From Rhodocyclaceae bacterium (GTDB lineage Bacteria > Pseudomonadota > Gammaproteobacteria > Burkholderiales > Rhodocyclaceae), in the NCBI GenBank assembly GCA_030682175.1, contig JAUXOM010000120.1:1-49522 (forward strand): a stretch of DNA of 49,522 bases, in the 5' to 3' direction. The notes beneath the pieces are model-generated. The model made no database searches. It was not told where the DNA came from and was given only the letters and a program-made list of their open reading frames with translations. The position numbers were made by a program, and so were the translations under genes. This document shows positions 14,831 to 25,974 of the stretch, in pieces. Positions within the stretch are counted from its first letter, which is position 1, and each line of letters begins with the position of its first letter.

Positions 14831-15553
14831 TTAATGGATATCTTTCCAGTATTCACGCTTGAGTGCATACGAGAAGATAAACAGGACGAAAAGAAAAATG
14901 AGCACGATAACACCAAGTTCCTTGCGGAAATTGGCCATCGGCTCGCCGATGTAATTCAGGAAACCGACCAGGTCGGCAACCATCGTATCAAACTCCGCCG
15001 GCTGCATGGTGCCGGGCTTGGCCAGTACGAGTTTATGATCAGGGCCCAGTACCTGCTCCCCCTGCAATTCCCACAGGACGTGTGGCATGCCGACATTGGG
15101 GAACACCAGATTATTCCAGCCGGTCGGACGTGAGTCGTCGCGATGGTAGGAACGCAGATAGGTATACAGCCAATCGGCCCCGGAACCAGCCTTAGAGGTG
15201 CGGGCACGCGCAATCAAGGTCAGGTCCGGGGGAGCAACACCGAACCATTCCTTCGCTTCGGCACGCCGCATCGCGATCGTCATGGGCTCGCCAATCTTGT
15301 CAGCGGTAAACAAGAGGTTGTCCTTGATTTGCCCTTCAGTCAAACCAATATCGGTGAGCCGGTTGTAGCGGTAGTAAGACGCCGAGTGACAATTGAGGCA
15401 GTAGTTGACGAAGACTTTTGCGCCGTTCTGCAGGGCGGCCATATTGCGCGAAAGGTCGGGCGCCTTGTCCAGACGTACGTCCGTGGCGGCCGCCTGAGCC
15501 AGCCAGGGGACAAGCAACGTCGCTGTCAGCAGTACAAGAAACAGTTTTTTCAT
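14831..15553 (-). CDS. petC: Ubiquinol-cytochrome c reductase, cytochrome c1 subunit
   Basis: Cytochrome c1 passes electrons from the Rieske centre to soluble cytochrome c. The ATG at 15553 overlaps the petB stop by one base (TAATG). 240 residues: signal peptide 1-22 (MKKLFLVLLTATLLVPWLAQA), haem motif CLNCH (Cys52, Cys55, His56), a probable Met ligand in the C-terminal part, and an anchoring helix near the C-terminus (LGVIVLIFLFVLFIFSY). Faces the periplasm. Confidence 0.97.
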   Translation of the reverse strand: MKKLFLVLLTATLLVPWLAQAAATDVRLDKAPDLSRNMAALQNGAKVFVNYCLNCHSASYYRYNRLTDIGLTEGQIKDNLLFTADKIGEPMTIAMRRAEAKEWFGVAPPDLTLIARARTSKAGSGADWLYTYLRSYHRDDSRPTGWNNLVFPNVGMPHVLWELQGEQVLGPDHKLVLAKPGTMQPAEFDTMVADLVGFLNYIGEPMANFRKELGVIVLIFLFVLFIFSYALKREYWKDIH

Positions 15554-16851
15554 TATCCCGTCACCCTTTCCGGTTCGGGCTGGCATTTGTCGAGCGACGT
15601 GTAAATTGGCATCAACAGGAAAAATGCGAAATAGAGGATGGAGCAAATCTGCGCAATCATCGTCAAACCCGGAGTTGCCGGCAAGGTACCCAGGACTCCC
15701 AGAATGAGGAAGGAGGCAACGAAGATCACCAGTGCGCCCTTGAACAGCGGGCCACGGTAACGGATCGACTTCACCGGGCTACGGTCGAGCCAGGGCAGGA
15801 AGAAGAATATCATCACTCCCAGACCCATGAAAATGACGCCCCACAGCTTGGCATCGATCCAGAAGAAATTGACCGTGTTGGCACGCAGAATCGAGTAGTA
15901 AGGCGAGAAATACCACAATGGCGCAATATGCGATGGCGTCACCAGCGGATCGGCGGGAAAGAAATTGTTGTATTCCAGGAAATAGCCGCCGCCTTCGGGC
16001 ATGAAGAAAATAACGATCGCGAAGACCATCAAAAAGACCACAACGCCGACGAGATCCTTCACCGAGTAGTAGGGATGGAACGGAATGCCATCGAGAGGAA
16101 TGCCATCCGGGCCTTTTTTCTTCTTGATCTCGATACCATCCGGATTGTTCGAACCCACTTCATGCAAGGCCATGATGTGGGCCGCGACCAGGCCAATCAG
16201 CGCCAGGGGAATTGCGACGACATGCAAGGCGAAGAAACGGTTCAGCGTGGCATCGGAGACGACGTAGTCGCCGCGCAGCAAGAGGGCAAAATCCGGGCCG
16301 ATGACGGGGATGGCGGTGAACATGTTCACGATCACTTGCGCGCCCCAGTAAGACAACTGGCCCCAGGGCAGCAGATAGCCGAGAAAAGCTTCTGCCATCA
16401 ACATGAGGAAGATCAGCACGCCGAAAATCCAGATCAGCTCGCGCGGCTTGCGGTATGAGCCGTAGAGCATGCCGCGGAACATGTGCAGGTAGATGATGAT
16501 GAAAAAGAGCGAGGCGCCCGTGGAGTGCATGTAGCGGATCAGCCAGCCCCAGGGTACATCACGCATGATGTACTCGACGCTGGCAAAAGCCGCAGGAATG
16601 CCGGAGGCGTTGAGCGAGGCGTCCGGCTTGTAGTGCATCGTCAGGAAGATGCCGGTGATGATCTGTAGTCCCAGCACCAGCATCGCCAGCGAACCGAAGT
16701 AATACCAGAAGTTGAAATTCTTCGGTGCGTAATACTTGGCCAGATGGTCATTCCACAACGACAGCAGGGGAAAACGGGCATCAACCCATTCCAGCAGGCC
16801 TCCCGCGGCCGTGCCGTCGGACTTGTATTTGTCAGCGTTGGCGGCACCCAT
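15553..16851 (-). CDS. petB: Ubiquinol-cytochrome c reductase, cytochrome b subunit
   Basis: Cytochrome b carries two haems and both quinone sites of complex III. Starting at the ATG at 16851 (MGAANADKYKS) gives 432 residues; the open frame continues upstream into petA and is not needed. Eight or more membrane helices are visible. Conserved parts include WNFGS-like NFWYYFGSL, MHSTGASLFF, GYLLPWGQLSYWGA and a PEW-like PADPLVTP region. It starts 2 nt after the petA stop and ends at the petC start. Confidence 0.97.
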   Translation of the reverse strand: MGAANADKYKSDGTAAGGLLEWVDARFPLLSLWNDHLAKYYAPKNFNFWYYFGSLAMLVLGLQIITGIFLTMHYKPDASLNASGIPAAFASVEYIMRDVPWGWLIRYMHSTGASLFFIIIYLHMFRGMLYGSYRKPRELIWIFGVLIFLMLMAEAFLGYLLPWGQLSYWGAQVIVNMFTAIPVIGPDFALLLRGDYVVSDATLNRFFALHVVAIPLALIGLVAAHIMALHEVGSNNPDGIEIKKKKGPDGIPLDGIPFHPYYSVKDLVGVVVFLMVFAIVIFFMPEGGGYFLEYNNFFPADPLVTPSHIAPLWYFSPYYSILRANTVNFFWIDAKLWGVIFMGLGVMIFFFLPWLDRSPVKSIRYRGPLFKGALVIFVASFLILGVLGTLPATPGLTMIAQICSILYFAFFLLMPIYTSLDKCQPEPERVTG

Positions 16852-16853
16852 GC

Positions 16854-17450
16854 TCAGGCTCCCTTCTTGTCTTCGCCAATCAGAATCTTGGCGTCGGACA
16901 AATAAACGTGCGGGGGAATTTCGAGGTTGTCCGGTGCCGGCATGCTCTTGTAGACGCGGCCAGCCAGATCGAAAATCGAACCGTGGCAGGGGCAGAAAAA
17001 CCCGCCTTGCCAATCGTCGGTCACGCCAGATTCAGCACCAGTCTTGAACTTTTCTGTTGGCGAACAGCCGAGGTGGGTGCAAATGCCGATGGCGACCATA
17101 TATTCGGGCTTGATTGAACGAAACTCGTTCTTGGCGTAACCGGGCTGCATCGGCCGCGACGACATCGGGTCAGCCATCTTGTCGTCCAGTTTGGTCAGGC
17201 TATCGAGCATCTCCTTGGTGCGGTGGATGATCCACACCGGCTTACCACGCCATTCGACGGTCATCATCTGGCCGGGAGCCAATTTGCTGATATCGGCTTC
17301 GACGGGAGCACCGGCAGATTTGGCACGCTCGGAAGGGGCAAAGGTGCTGACAAACGGAATGGCTGCCGCCACACCGGCCACGCCACCCACCGTCGCGGTC
17401 GCAACCAGCAAGCGCCGTCTGCCGCAATCCACTTTATCGTCACAACTCAT
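16854..17450 (-). CDS. petA: Ubiquinol-cytochrome c reductase, Rieske iron-sulfur subunit
   Basis: The Rieske protein holds the [2Fe-2S] cluster that oxidises ubiquinol. 198 residues. The N-terminus CGRRRLLVATATVGG followed by a hydrophobic stretch is a twin-arginine-type anchor. The cluster motifs are CTHLGC (Cys124, His126, disulfide Cys129) and CPCHGS (Cys153, disulfide Cys155, His156). First gene of petABC, with a clear -10 box upstream. Confidence 0.98.
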   Translation of the reverse strand: MSCDDKVDCGRRRLLVATATVGGVAGVAAAIPFVSTFAPSERAKSAGAPVEADISKLAPGQMMTVEWRGKPVWIIHRTKEMLDSLTKLDDKMADPMSSRPMQPGYAKNEFRSIKPEYMVAIGICTHLGCSPTEKFKTGAESGVTDDWQGGFFCPCHGSIFDLAGRVYKSMPAPDNLEIPPHVYLSDAKILIGEDKKGA

Positions 17451-17493
17451 GGCGGGGTTCCTAAATTATTTTATTTGCTCGAAAAACCAGCGG

Positions 17494-17522
17494 ATTATAC
17501 CGAAGCGCGTACGACGATTAAA
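17494..17522 (-). promoter_or_regulatory. Candidate sigma70 promoter for petABC
   Basis: A perfect -10 TATAAT on the - strand (17499-17494) with a weak -35 TTTAAT 17 nt upstream (17522-17517). It lies about 45 nt before the petA ATG. Confidence 0.55.
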
Positions 17523-17556
17523 GGGCTAAATGGGCTTGGCATTCAAACCAGCAGGA

Positions 17557-18759
17557 TCAAATCGCACCATTTCGGTGCATTTCGGCTATCTCATCGCCTG
17601 AATATCCGAGTTCCATCAGCACTGCATCGGTATGCTCGCCCAGGGCCGGCCCCAGCCATTCCGTGCTTCCCGGAGTTTCACTGAGTTTGGGTACCACCCC
17701 CGGAATACGCAGCCGCTTGCCATCCGGCAGCGTAGCCCACTCGAGCATGGCGCGTGCCGCGTATTGCGGATCGGCAAACATGTCTGCCACGGAAAAAATG
17801 TGGCTGGCCGGTACACCAGCCGTTGCCGCGAGTTTGAGAACATCCGCGGCGTCCTGCGTCGCAACCCAGGCATCAATCACGCTGTAAATCTCGGTAGCGC
17901 GTGCATCACGACCGGCGTTGTTGGCCAGACCGGGATCATCGGCCAGATCCTGACGGCCGATGGCCTGCATGAAGCGGCGAAAGATGGCATCGCCGTTGGC
18001 CCCGATGATCAGGTGCTTGCCATCGCGGGTCGTATGGGTGTTCGAGGGCGTAATGCCCGGCATGACGTTGCCGGTGCGCTCGCGCACAAAACCGAACACA
18101 TCGAATTCCGGCACCAGGCTTTCCATCATGGCGAATACGGCTTCATACAGGGCGACATCGACCATCTGCCCGGTTCCGCCATTCACCTCGCGATGGCGCA
18201 GTGCCATCAACGCGCCAATCGCACCCCACAACGCAGCGATACCGTCACCGATCGAAACACCCGTCTTTACCGGCGGTCGATCGGGATAGCCGGTCACAAA
18301 GCGCAGACCACCCATCGACTCACCAATCGCACCGAAACCGGGCAGTTGTGCCATCGGCCCGGTCTGGCCAAAACCTGATAGCCGTACCATCACCAGCCCC
18401 GGATTCAGGGCGGATAAAACATCCCAGCCCAGTCCGAGTTTTTCAAGCACGCCAGGACGAAAGTTCTCGACGACAATATCGGCACGGGCGATCAGCCGTT
18501 TCACCATGGCCAGACCATCCGCGTGCTTCAGATTGGCGGTCACCGATTTCTTGTTGCGCGCCTGGACCAGCCACCACAGCGAGGTACCGCTCTGCGCATC
18601 CGGGTAGAGTTTGCGCCACTTGCGCAGCGGATCACCCCCGCCTGGCGCTTCGACCTTGATCACCTCGGCGCCGAACTCGGCCAGGATGCGGCTGCAAAAC
18701 GGCCCCGCAATTAGGGTGCCCAACTCGACAACGCGCACACCTTGCAGTGGCTTATTCAT
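17557..18759 (-). CDS. CaiB/BaiF family CoA-transferase
   Basis: Class III CoA-transferases move CoA between carboxylic acids through an aspartyl intermediate. 400 residues, the family's usual length. The start is VRVVELGTLIAGPFCSRILAEFGAEVIKVE. ENFRPGVLEKLGLG and RLSGFGQTGP are family motifs, and Asp172 in SIGDGIAALWGAIGA is at the position of the catalytic Asp (Asp169 in formyl-CoA transferase). The substrate cannot be read from sequence; context (recR upstream, petA downstream) does not help. It could equally be a succinyl- or aromatic-acid-CoA enzyme. Confidence 0.9.
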   Translation of the reverse strand: MNKPLQGVRVVELGTLIAGPFCSRILAEFGAEVIKVEAPGGGDPLRKWRKLYPDAQSGTSLWWLVQARNKKSVTANLKHADGLAMVKRLIARADIVVENFRPGVLEKLGLGWDVLSALNPGLVMVRLSGFGQTGPMAQLPGFGAIGESMGGLRFVTGYPDRPPVKTGVSIGDGIAALWGAIGALMALRHREVNGGTGQMVDVALYEAVFAMMESLVPEFDVFGFVRERTGNVMPGITPSNTHTTRDGKHLIIGANGDAIFRRFMQAIGRQDLADDPGLANNAGRDARATEIYSVIDAWVATQDAADVLKLAATAGVPASHIFSVADMFADPQYAARAMLEWATLPDGKRLRIPGVVPKLSETPGSTEWLGPALGEHTDAVLMELGYSGDEIAEMHRNGAI

Positions 18760-18782
18760 GGGTTCTCCGTGCCGGCCACATA

Positions 18783-19379
18783 TCAGTAATCCCGCCGCTC
18801 CAGCAGGGCCTGCGCCACGCTGGCGGCATCCGAATATTCGAGTTCGCTGCCGAGCGGTAAACCACGCGCAATGCGGCTGACCTTGACGCCACGGACGTGC
18901 AACATTTCGGCAAGGTAATGCGCAGTTGCCTCGCCCTCATGCGTCAGATTGGTAGCAAGAATCACCTCTTTCACCACGCCATCGCTAGCCCGCGCCAGCA
19001 GGCGGTCGAAAGCCAGTTCGCGCGGTCCGACGCCGTCGAGCGGACTCAAGCGCCCCATCAGTACGTAATAGAGGCCGCGATAGGCGTGTGTCTGCTCCAT
19101 CGTATTCAGATCGGCCGGCATTTCGACCACGCACAACTGTGACGGATCACGCTTGGTGGACAGGCAGCGATCACAGATCGCCGCTTCGGTAAAACCATTG
19201 CAGCGGTCGCAGCGGCGCAAGGTTTTCAGGGCAACTTCCAGCGCCCGTCCCAGCCGTTCGGCGCCTTGCGGGTTGTGCTGCAACAAGTGGTAAGCCATGC
19301 GCTGGGCCGATTTCGGCCCGACGCCGGGCAGGCAGCGCAAGGCCCCGATCAATTCATCGAGGCTCGAAAGCGCACTCAC
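18783..19379 (-). CDS. recR: Recombination mediator RecR
   Basis: RecR with RecO and RecF loads RecA at single-strand gaps. 198 residues. N-terminal HhH region [17 protein letters not shown], then a zinc finger [16 protein letters not shown] (Cys57, 60, 69, 72), then a TOPRIM domain with VVEMPADL and [19 protein letters not shown]. It lies 9 nt after the DUF2863 gene. In many genomes recR follows dnaX-ybaB; that pair is absent here. Confidence 0.97.
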   Translation of the reverse strand: MSALSSLDELIGALRCLPGVGPKSAQRMAYHLLQHNPQGAERLGRALEVALKTLRRCDRCNGFTEAAICDRCLSTKRDPSQLCVVEMPADLNTMEQTHAYRGLYYVLMGRLSPLDGVGPRELAFDRLLARASDGVVKEVILATNLTHEGEATAHYLAEMLHVRGVKVSRIARGLPLGSELEYSDAASVAQALLERRDY

Positions 19380-19388
19380 TTCTGAACC

Positions 19389-20570
19389 TCAGTGCAGATG
19401 ACGCGGCGCGGTTTCTTCTTCCTGCTCCGGAAGTTCGGCATGCACCGGTTCACCTTCCGGATTCGGATAAAGGGGCGCGCCGCAATCGTCGCAATATTCG
19501 AGCGGGAAGCGATGGTCAAGCACTAACACTTCAGCCACCCCGGCCTCGCGCAAGACGGTCTCGATCTGGCCGGGCGTTTCGGCGGCCTCATCCTCATTTT
19601 CGAGTAGGGGCCAGACGACGCCATGCACCACGTCGGTCGCCTCATCGACCGTGAAGCCGATGCGGAACTCTTCGATTTGCCGGTCGTAATATGGTGCAAC
19701 CACCGCGTGCAGGTTGGCAGCACTGATATTGAGCGTCGTCTGTAGAAAGGCGACCGCCGAGCGCAGCGAATACGGGCGCGAAGCGCGATCGGCTTCGCGC
19801 ACCGCCGCATGGAATGACTGCGGCAACAGTGGCTCGAGCGCACAAGCCGGCAATAAGGCACGCAAGGCTTCACCACCCTGCCCGCGCCACTGCTTGTGCG
19901 CCTCGGTGCGATTACCGTCCCCTTCCTGCCAGCGGAACAGTGGCGCACCGGCCCGCGCACAAAGCACGCCGATCAGATAGCGGGTGTCCGACAGGAAATT
20001 GATCGTATCGGCCATCTGTGCCGGATCGAGCTTGAGATCGCGGTCATGCAAGGCTGCCTTCGTGAGTTTCTCGGTCAGCGCCGCCGTATCGCAGTAGCTC
20101 TGCGGCAACTGGTCCGGACTGTAAAAGAAATCGGCAAGGCCGAAGCGCACATTGTCAGCCAGCACGTGGGCCTGTAGTTGCACGCGCAAAGTGGCCAGCA
20201 CTTCCGGGGGAATTTGACCGGAGGGAATGGCGTAACGCGACCAAGCCAGAACCGGGGCGGCAAACAGCAGCACATCCTGGTCGGCACCGGCACTCTCGAT
20301 CATGTAATGACGACACTCGGCACAGGATTCGACCATGTCGGCCAATTCATCGTAGGCACGTCCTCCTGCCCCGTAGAGGTGATCCAGGGCGGCGTTCAGC
20401 GCCGCCTCGTCATTGCCGGCCAGCAGGCGCTCAACCAGCCCGCCAAGTTTACGCTCCCAGAATTCGTCTTCCAGGCGGCTGCCCGACAGACTCAATTGCG
20501 TGGTCAAGCGGATCAACTCCTCGGTATCGGGGGTCTGACGGGTACGACGGGTAAAGCGGGAACGTTTCAT
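19389..20570 (-). CDS. DUF2863 family protein
   Basis: 393 residues from the ATG at 20570 (MKRSRFTRRTRQTPD); the frame to 20612 adds an unlikely 14 residues. It resembles the DUF2863 family, which is largely betaproteobacterial and has no known function. SLSGSRLEDEFWERKL near the start and a tail with CDDCGAPLYPNPEGEP, a likely metal-binding knuckle, are typical. CAECRH near residue 97 adds another Cys pair. No signal peptide or membrane helix. Tight spacing with recR suggests co-transcription. Confidence 0.75.
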   Translation of the reverse strand: MKRSRFTRRTRQTPDTEELIRLTTQLSLSGSRLEDEFWERKLGGLVERLLAGNDEAALNAALDHLYGAGGRAYDELADMVESCAECRHYMIESAGADQDVLLFAAPVLAWSRYAIPSGQIPPEVLATLRVQLQAHVLADNVRFGLADFFYSPDQLPQSYCDTAALTEKLTKAALHDRDLKLDPAQMADTINFLSDTRYLIGVLCARAGAPLFRWQEGDGNRTEAHKQWRGQGGEALRALLPACALEPLLPQSFHAAVREADRASRPYSLRSAVAFLQTTLNISAANLHAVVAPYYDRQIEEFRIGFTVDEATDVVHGVVWPLLENEDEAAETPGQIETVLREAGVAEVLVLDHRFPLEYCDDCGAPLYPNPEGEPVHAELPEQEEETAPRHLH

Positions 20571-20652
20571 GGCAATCGGCAAGGAAAAAGCGGGTCTGCA
20601 CCAGGCAGACAAGTGTGGATTCTAGCAGCGGAAGAAATTCGTCGCCCCGGAG

Positions 20653-20676
20653 AAAGTCGGCGATGGCGGTACGGCG
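20653..20676 (+). repeat. Intergenic copy of the 24-nt unit
   Basis: AAAGTCGGCG (20653-20662) followed by ATGGCGGTACGGCG: two differences from the consensus. It lies in the 153-nt gap between metZ and the DUF2863 gene. I see no gene in this gap; a TAGAAT box on the - strand (20624-20619) could be a -10 for the DUF2863 gene. Confidence 0.6.
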
Positions 20677-20723
20677 ATTGACAACAATGATCTGATTGTT
20701 GAACGGCCGACCGCCTGCCAGAC

Positions 20724-21892
20724 TCACAGGCCGCGGCGCAGGTCTGCCTCGATATCGTCCACCGCTTCCAGTCCAACGGCAACGCGCAGCAGGCTTTCGG
20801 TAATGCCGGATTCGGCACGCGCCTCGGGCGATATGCGCCCATGGGTCGTGGAGGCCGGGTGCGTCAAGGTGGTTTTCACATCACCCAGATTCGCCGTGAT
20901 CGAGAGCATCCGGCAGCCGTCAATGACGCGCCACGCTTCCGTGCGCCCTCCCTTGACCTCGAAGGCCACAATGGCACCGCCGGTAGCCTGTTGGCGCATG
21001 GCCAACGCATGTTGCGGATGCGAGGGCAAACCCGGATAAAAGACGCGCGCCACCGCAGGATGGGCTTCGAGCCGGCGCGCCAGATCCAGTGCAGCGGCCG
21101 ACTGCGCCAGCATGCGGATCTTGAGCGTTTCGAGGCCCTTCAGGATGATCCAGGCATTGAAGGGCGAGAGTGTCGGCCCGGCCGTCCGCATGAACTTGAA
21201 GACTTCCTCGACCAAAGCCTTGCCACCGCATACTGCGCCACCCAGCACCCGCCCCTGACCGTCGAGATACTTGGTGGCCGAATGAATGATCAGATCGGCG
21301 CCCAAGTCGAGCGGACGTTGCAACGCCGGGGTGCAGAAACAATTATCGACCACGAGCAGCGCACCCGCCTCATGCGCAATGTCCGCCAGCGCGGCGATGT
21401 CGAACACCTCGGTCAGCGGGTTCGAGGGGGTCTCGATGAAAATGAGTTTGGTATTGGCTTGCAGCGCGGCCCGGAAGGCGGCCGGCGCACTGCCGGTGAC
21501 AAAACTCGAGGTGACGCCGAAACGCGGCATGATGTTGCCGAACATCTGCTGGCTGGCGCCAAAAATGCCGCGCGCCGCGACGATATGGTCGCCGCTTTTG
21601 AGCAGGGACAGGATTGTCGAAAGAATCGCCGACATGCCGCTGGCGGTAGCGATGCAGGCTTCCGCGCCCTCGAGGGCGGCCAGCCGCTCCTGAAACATGG
21701 TGACGGTTGGATTGGTGAACCGTGAATAGACGTTGCCGTCTTCTTCGCCGGAAAAACGCGCCGCCGCCTGTGCCGCGCTGGTGAAGACGAAACTGGAGGT
21801 CAGGTAAAGCGCCTCGCTATGCTCGCCGAACTGGCTGCGCTCCTGCCCGGCGCGGACGGCCAGGGTGTCGATCTGATATTGTGGTTTTTCGT

Positions 21893-21896
<4 letters not shown>
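20724..21896 (-). CDS. metZ: O-succinylhomoserine sulfhydrylase
   Basis: MetZ makes homocysteine from O-succinylhomoserine and sulfide with PLP. 390 residues of the Cys/Met-metabolism PLP family. [11 protein letters not shown] near 55, [11 protein letters not shown] near 86, and the PLP lysine in [12 protein letters not shown] (Lys209) are visible. The start overlaps the purF stop by 4 nt (ATGA). The purF-metZ order is typical of betaproteobacteria and favours MetZ over cystathionine gamma-synthase. Confidence 0.93.
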
Positions 21897-23416
<1,520 letters not shown>

Positions 23417-23425
23417 CGTTTCACC

Positions 23426-23929
23426 CTATCGGTATCGAATCCGTTTTGCCAATTCCGGCGGCAACCAGGGCCTGGCCGCCAGCACCGCCGTTTCAAGCGG
23501 TGGCGATAATACCGCCTGCCGCCACCACTGTTGTTGCGGCAGGGCGGTCAGCCCGGCCAGCAACACTACCACCCACACCACCAAGATGCCGCGCGCAATA
23601 CCGAACAGCGAACCCAGCACCCGATCCAGTGGGGCCAGGCCGACCGCCCGCAATAGCAGCGATACCAACCAACGCAGCAGCGCGAACAGTATCAGGACGG
23701 CCGCAAAGATGGCAACAAACCCGATCAATTGCTGCAACAAAGGTTCCGATAGCGGTGTGGCCAACCCATCCACCATCAGTTCGCCTGCCGGTACCGCCCA
23801 AGTGCGCGCCGCCAGAAAAGCCACCACCCAGGCCGCCAATGCCAGAAGTTCACTCACCACGCCACGCCATGCACCAACCAGCAGGGACAGCAGTACCGCA
23901 GCAAACACTACATAATCAAAAATCGTCAC
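23426..23929 (-). CDS. cvpA: CvpA family inner-membrane protein
   Basis: 167 residues with four hydrophobic helices: MTIFDYVVFAAVLLSLLVGAW, ALAAWVVAFLAARTW, LIGFVAIFAAVLILFALL, and GIARGILVVWVVVLLAGL. The motif GAWRGVVSEL is typical of CvpA. In E. coli the protein is needed for colicin V production; in general it is linked to envelope stress and its mechanism is unknown. It lies upstream of purF as in most proteobacteria. Confidence 0.93.
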   Translation of the reverse strand: MTIFDYVVFAAVLLSLLVGAWRGVVSELLALAAWVVAFLAARTWAVPAGELMVDGLATPLSEPLLQQLIGFVAIFAAVLILFALLRWLVSLLLRAVGLAPLDRVLGSLFGIARGILVVWVVVLLAGLTALPQQQWWRQAVLSPPLETAVLAARPWLPPELAKRIRYR

Positions 23930-23956
23930 TGCAACTACTGCTGCGTGGCAACATCG

Positions 23957-24625
23957 TTATGGCTGCTTGGCCACCGGGCCATCGACACCGATGATCCTGA
24001 CGCGTACCCGCGCCTTCTCGGCAGCCTCTTGTGTGGGGAAGGGTCCGGCGCGCACGCGCGTGCGCGGCCCGTTCGGGGTATCGACCTTCTCGGTATAAGT
24101 CGGCAAATCCAGTTGCTTCAGTTTTCCGACCAGGATGGTGACGCTCGCCGGGTTCTGGTAGGCACCCAGTTGCACTTCCCATGATTCGCCCGCACTCTTT
24201 TCGTTGGTAGGCTTGGGAACTGTTTTCACTTCTGGTTTTGGCTCGGCCTTGGCAATCGGCTTGGCTTCAGGTTTTTCGGCGGGCTTGGCCGGCGCCGCGG
24301 GCGCCTCTTCCTTGCTGATTGGCTTGACTGACGGCAGTGGCTCGGCTGCCGCCTTCTCTACCCTGGGCTGTGGGGCGGCCAACTTCCCGGTGACGCGCTG
24401 CGTCACGCCTTCATCCGGACTGGGAATGCGCACCTGGATGTCTTTCAGGAGCGGCGCCGGCTGGTGATCCATCACCATCGGCAAAACAATGGCGGCCAGC
24501 AGCGCCAGCGCCACTGCGCCGATCAGCCGTCGGCGCGCACGTTTTTTCAGCTGCGTCGCATCATCCGCCGGCATGCGGCCTGCAGATTCATCACCATACT
24601 CGCCACGCTTGTCTTCTTGTGCCAT
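23957..24625 (-). CDS. dedD: SPOR-domain cell-division protein, DedD-like
   Basis: 222 residues from the ATG at 24625 (MAQEDKRGEYG). A short cytoplasmic N-terminus rich in charged residues is followed by one membrane helix (RRLIGAVALALLAAIVLPMVM) and a long Pro/Lys/Ala/Glu-rich periplasmic linker. The C-terminal SPOR domain (SWEVQLGAYQNPASVTILVGKLKQL...RVRAGPF) binds denuded septal peptidoglycan. The folC-dedD-cvpA-purF order is standard. The linker is low complexity and probably disordered. Confidence 0.9.
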   Translation of the reverse strand: MAQEDKRGEYGDESAGRMPADDATQLKKRARRRLIGAVALALLAAIVLPMVMDHQPAPLLKDIQVRIPSPDEGVTQRVTGKLAAPQPRVEKAAAEPLPSVKPISKEEAPAAPAKPAEKPEAKPIAKAEPKPEVKTVPKPTNEKSAGESWEVQLGAYQNPASVTILVGKLKQLDLPTYTEKVDTPNGPRTRVRAGPFPTQEAAEKARVRVRIIGVDGPVAKQP

Positions 24626-24636
24626 GTCACGCCATA

Positions 24637-25974
24637 TCACGCATTGCGGCCAGGAGGTTGGACAGGATCAGGACGCATCACACCCGCCACCGTCAGGAAC
24701 GATCCGAAGACGAGAATTCTATCATCCTCGCCCGCATTCTCTTGCGCGTAGGCAAACGCTGCCGCGGGTGACGGGAACGCTCCCGCCGCCCCCCCGCCGG
24801 AAGATGCGGCACCGACTTTTACAATGACCGCCGCCAGGTCGGCGGCGCTGGCGCCACGTGGCCCCGGCAGGTCGCAGGGCAGCCAGTGGTCGACCCGCTG
24901 CCCGAGCGCCTCGATCACGCCGGCAATGTCCTTGTCCGCCATCATGCCGAACACGGCCCAGGTGGTCCGCGCAAACCCCATGCCGCCGAGACTTGTCGCC
25001 AAGGCTGCGGCAGCCTGCGGATTATGGGCAACATCGAGCACGACTTGCGGACGCCCCGGCAAGACCTGGCAACGCCCGGCGACCGCGACTTCGGACAGGC
25101 CGCGCCGGATATCCTGGGCCGTCACCGGCAGATACACGTGCAGGGCATGCAGCGCGGCAATGGCGCAGCTGGCGTTGTGCAACTGGCAATCGCCCCGCAA
25201 GGCCGGGAAAGCCAGACCGCCAAGCGTTCTTTTGATGCCTCCGCACCCCCCCCAGTATTGCCATTGGCCTTCCTGCCGGAGGAAGCCGAAATCGCGGCCG
25301 ATCTGACAAAAGTCGGCGCCGGCGAGACGGCAGGTATCAATCAGGCTCTGCGGCGGATCGGCATCGCCGCAGATCAGCGGCCGGCCGGAACGGCAGATGC
25401 CGGCCTTCTCGCGACCGATTGCCTCACGCGTCGGCCCCAGATAATCCATGTGGTCAAGCGCCACGGTAGCGACAATGGCGCAGTCGGCAGCGTAGATGTT
25501 GGTGGCGTCGAGCCGCCCCCCCAGACCGACTTCCAGGATGATCGCGTCAAGCCCGGCGGCGGCAAACATTTCCCAGGCGGCCAGCGTGCCGAACTCGAAA
25601 TAGGTGAGCGAGACAGCGCCAGCATGGATCCTGGCCGCCTCGACCCGTGCAAACGCCGCACAGAATTCAGCGTCAGGCGCCGGCAATCCATTCAGGCGAA
25701 CCCGCTCGTTGTAAAGCAGCAGGTGGGGCGAGGTGTAAACGCCGACGCGATAACCGGCGGCCAGAAGCATGCGTTCGAGCATGGCGCAGGTCGAGCCTTT
25801 GCCATTGGTGCCGCCGACGGTGATGAGCGGGCAGTGCTGGCGCTGCTGCAGGACATCACTGACCTGCCGGACGCGCTCCAGTCCAAGTTCGATGCCCGCC
25901 TGGCCGCGCGGGTGCAAGTGCTCGAGGTGAACCAGCCACTCTGCCAGACTGCGTGCTACAGCTACCGCCATCAA
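24637..25974 (-). CDS. folC: Bifunctional dihydrofolate synthase / folylpolyglutamate synthase
   Basis: FolC adds glutamate to dihydropteroate and to folates. 445 residues of the Mur-ligase superfamily. The ATP loop is GGTNGKGST (54-62), with [23 protein letters not shown] and DVAHNPQA further on. A segment near the C-terminus ([14 protein letters not shown], nt about 24782-24823) looks like a degraded copy of the dispersed unit and is absent from the family as I know it. A second match at 25309-25332 falls on residues normally present ([11 protein letters not shown]). The start overlaps accD by 4 nt. Confidence 0.95.
   Translation of the reverse strand: MMAVAVARSLAEWLVHLEHLHPRGQAGIELGLERVRQVSDVLQQRQHCPLITVGGTNGKGSTCAMLERMLLAAGYRVGVYTSPHLLLYNERVRLNGLPAPDAEFCAAFARVEAARIHAGAVSLTYFEFGTLAAWEMFAAAGLDAIILEVGLGGRLDATNIYAADCAIVATVALDHMDYLGPTREAIGREKAGICRSGRPLICGDADPPQSLIDTCRLAGADFCQIGRDFGFLRQEGQWQYWGGCGGIKRTLGGLAFPALRGDCQLHNASCAIAALHALHVYLPVTAQDIRRGLSEVAVAGRCQVLPGRPQVVLDVAHNPQAAAALATSLGGMGFARTTWAVFGMMADKDIAGVIEALGQRVDHWLPCDLPGPRGASAADLAAVIVKVGAASSGGGAAGAFPSPAAAFAYAQENAGEDDRILVFGSFLTVAGVMRPDPVQPPGRNA

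Noticed and set aside
20449-20727. 92-codon - strand frame between metZ and the DUF2863 gene
   Set aside because: It overlaps the start of the DUF2863 gene out of frame, has no family resemblance, and part of it is the 24-nt unit.
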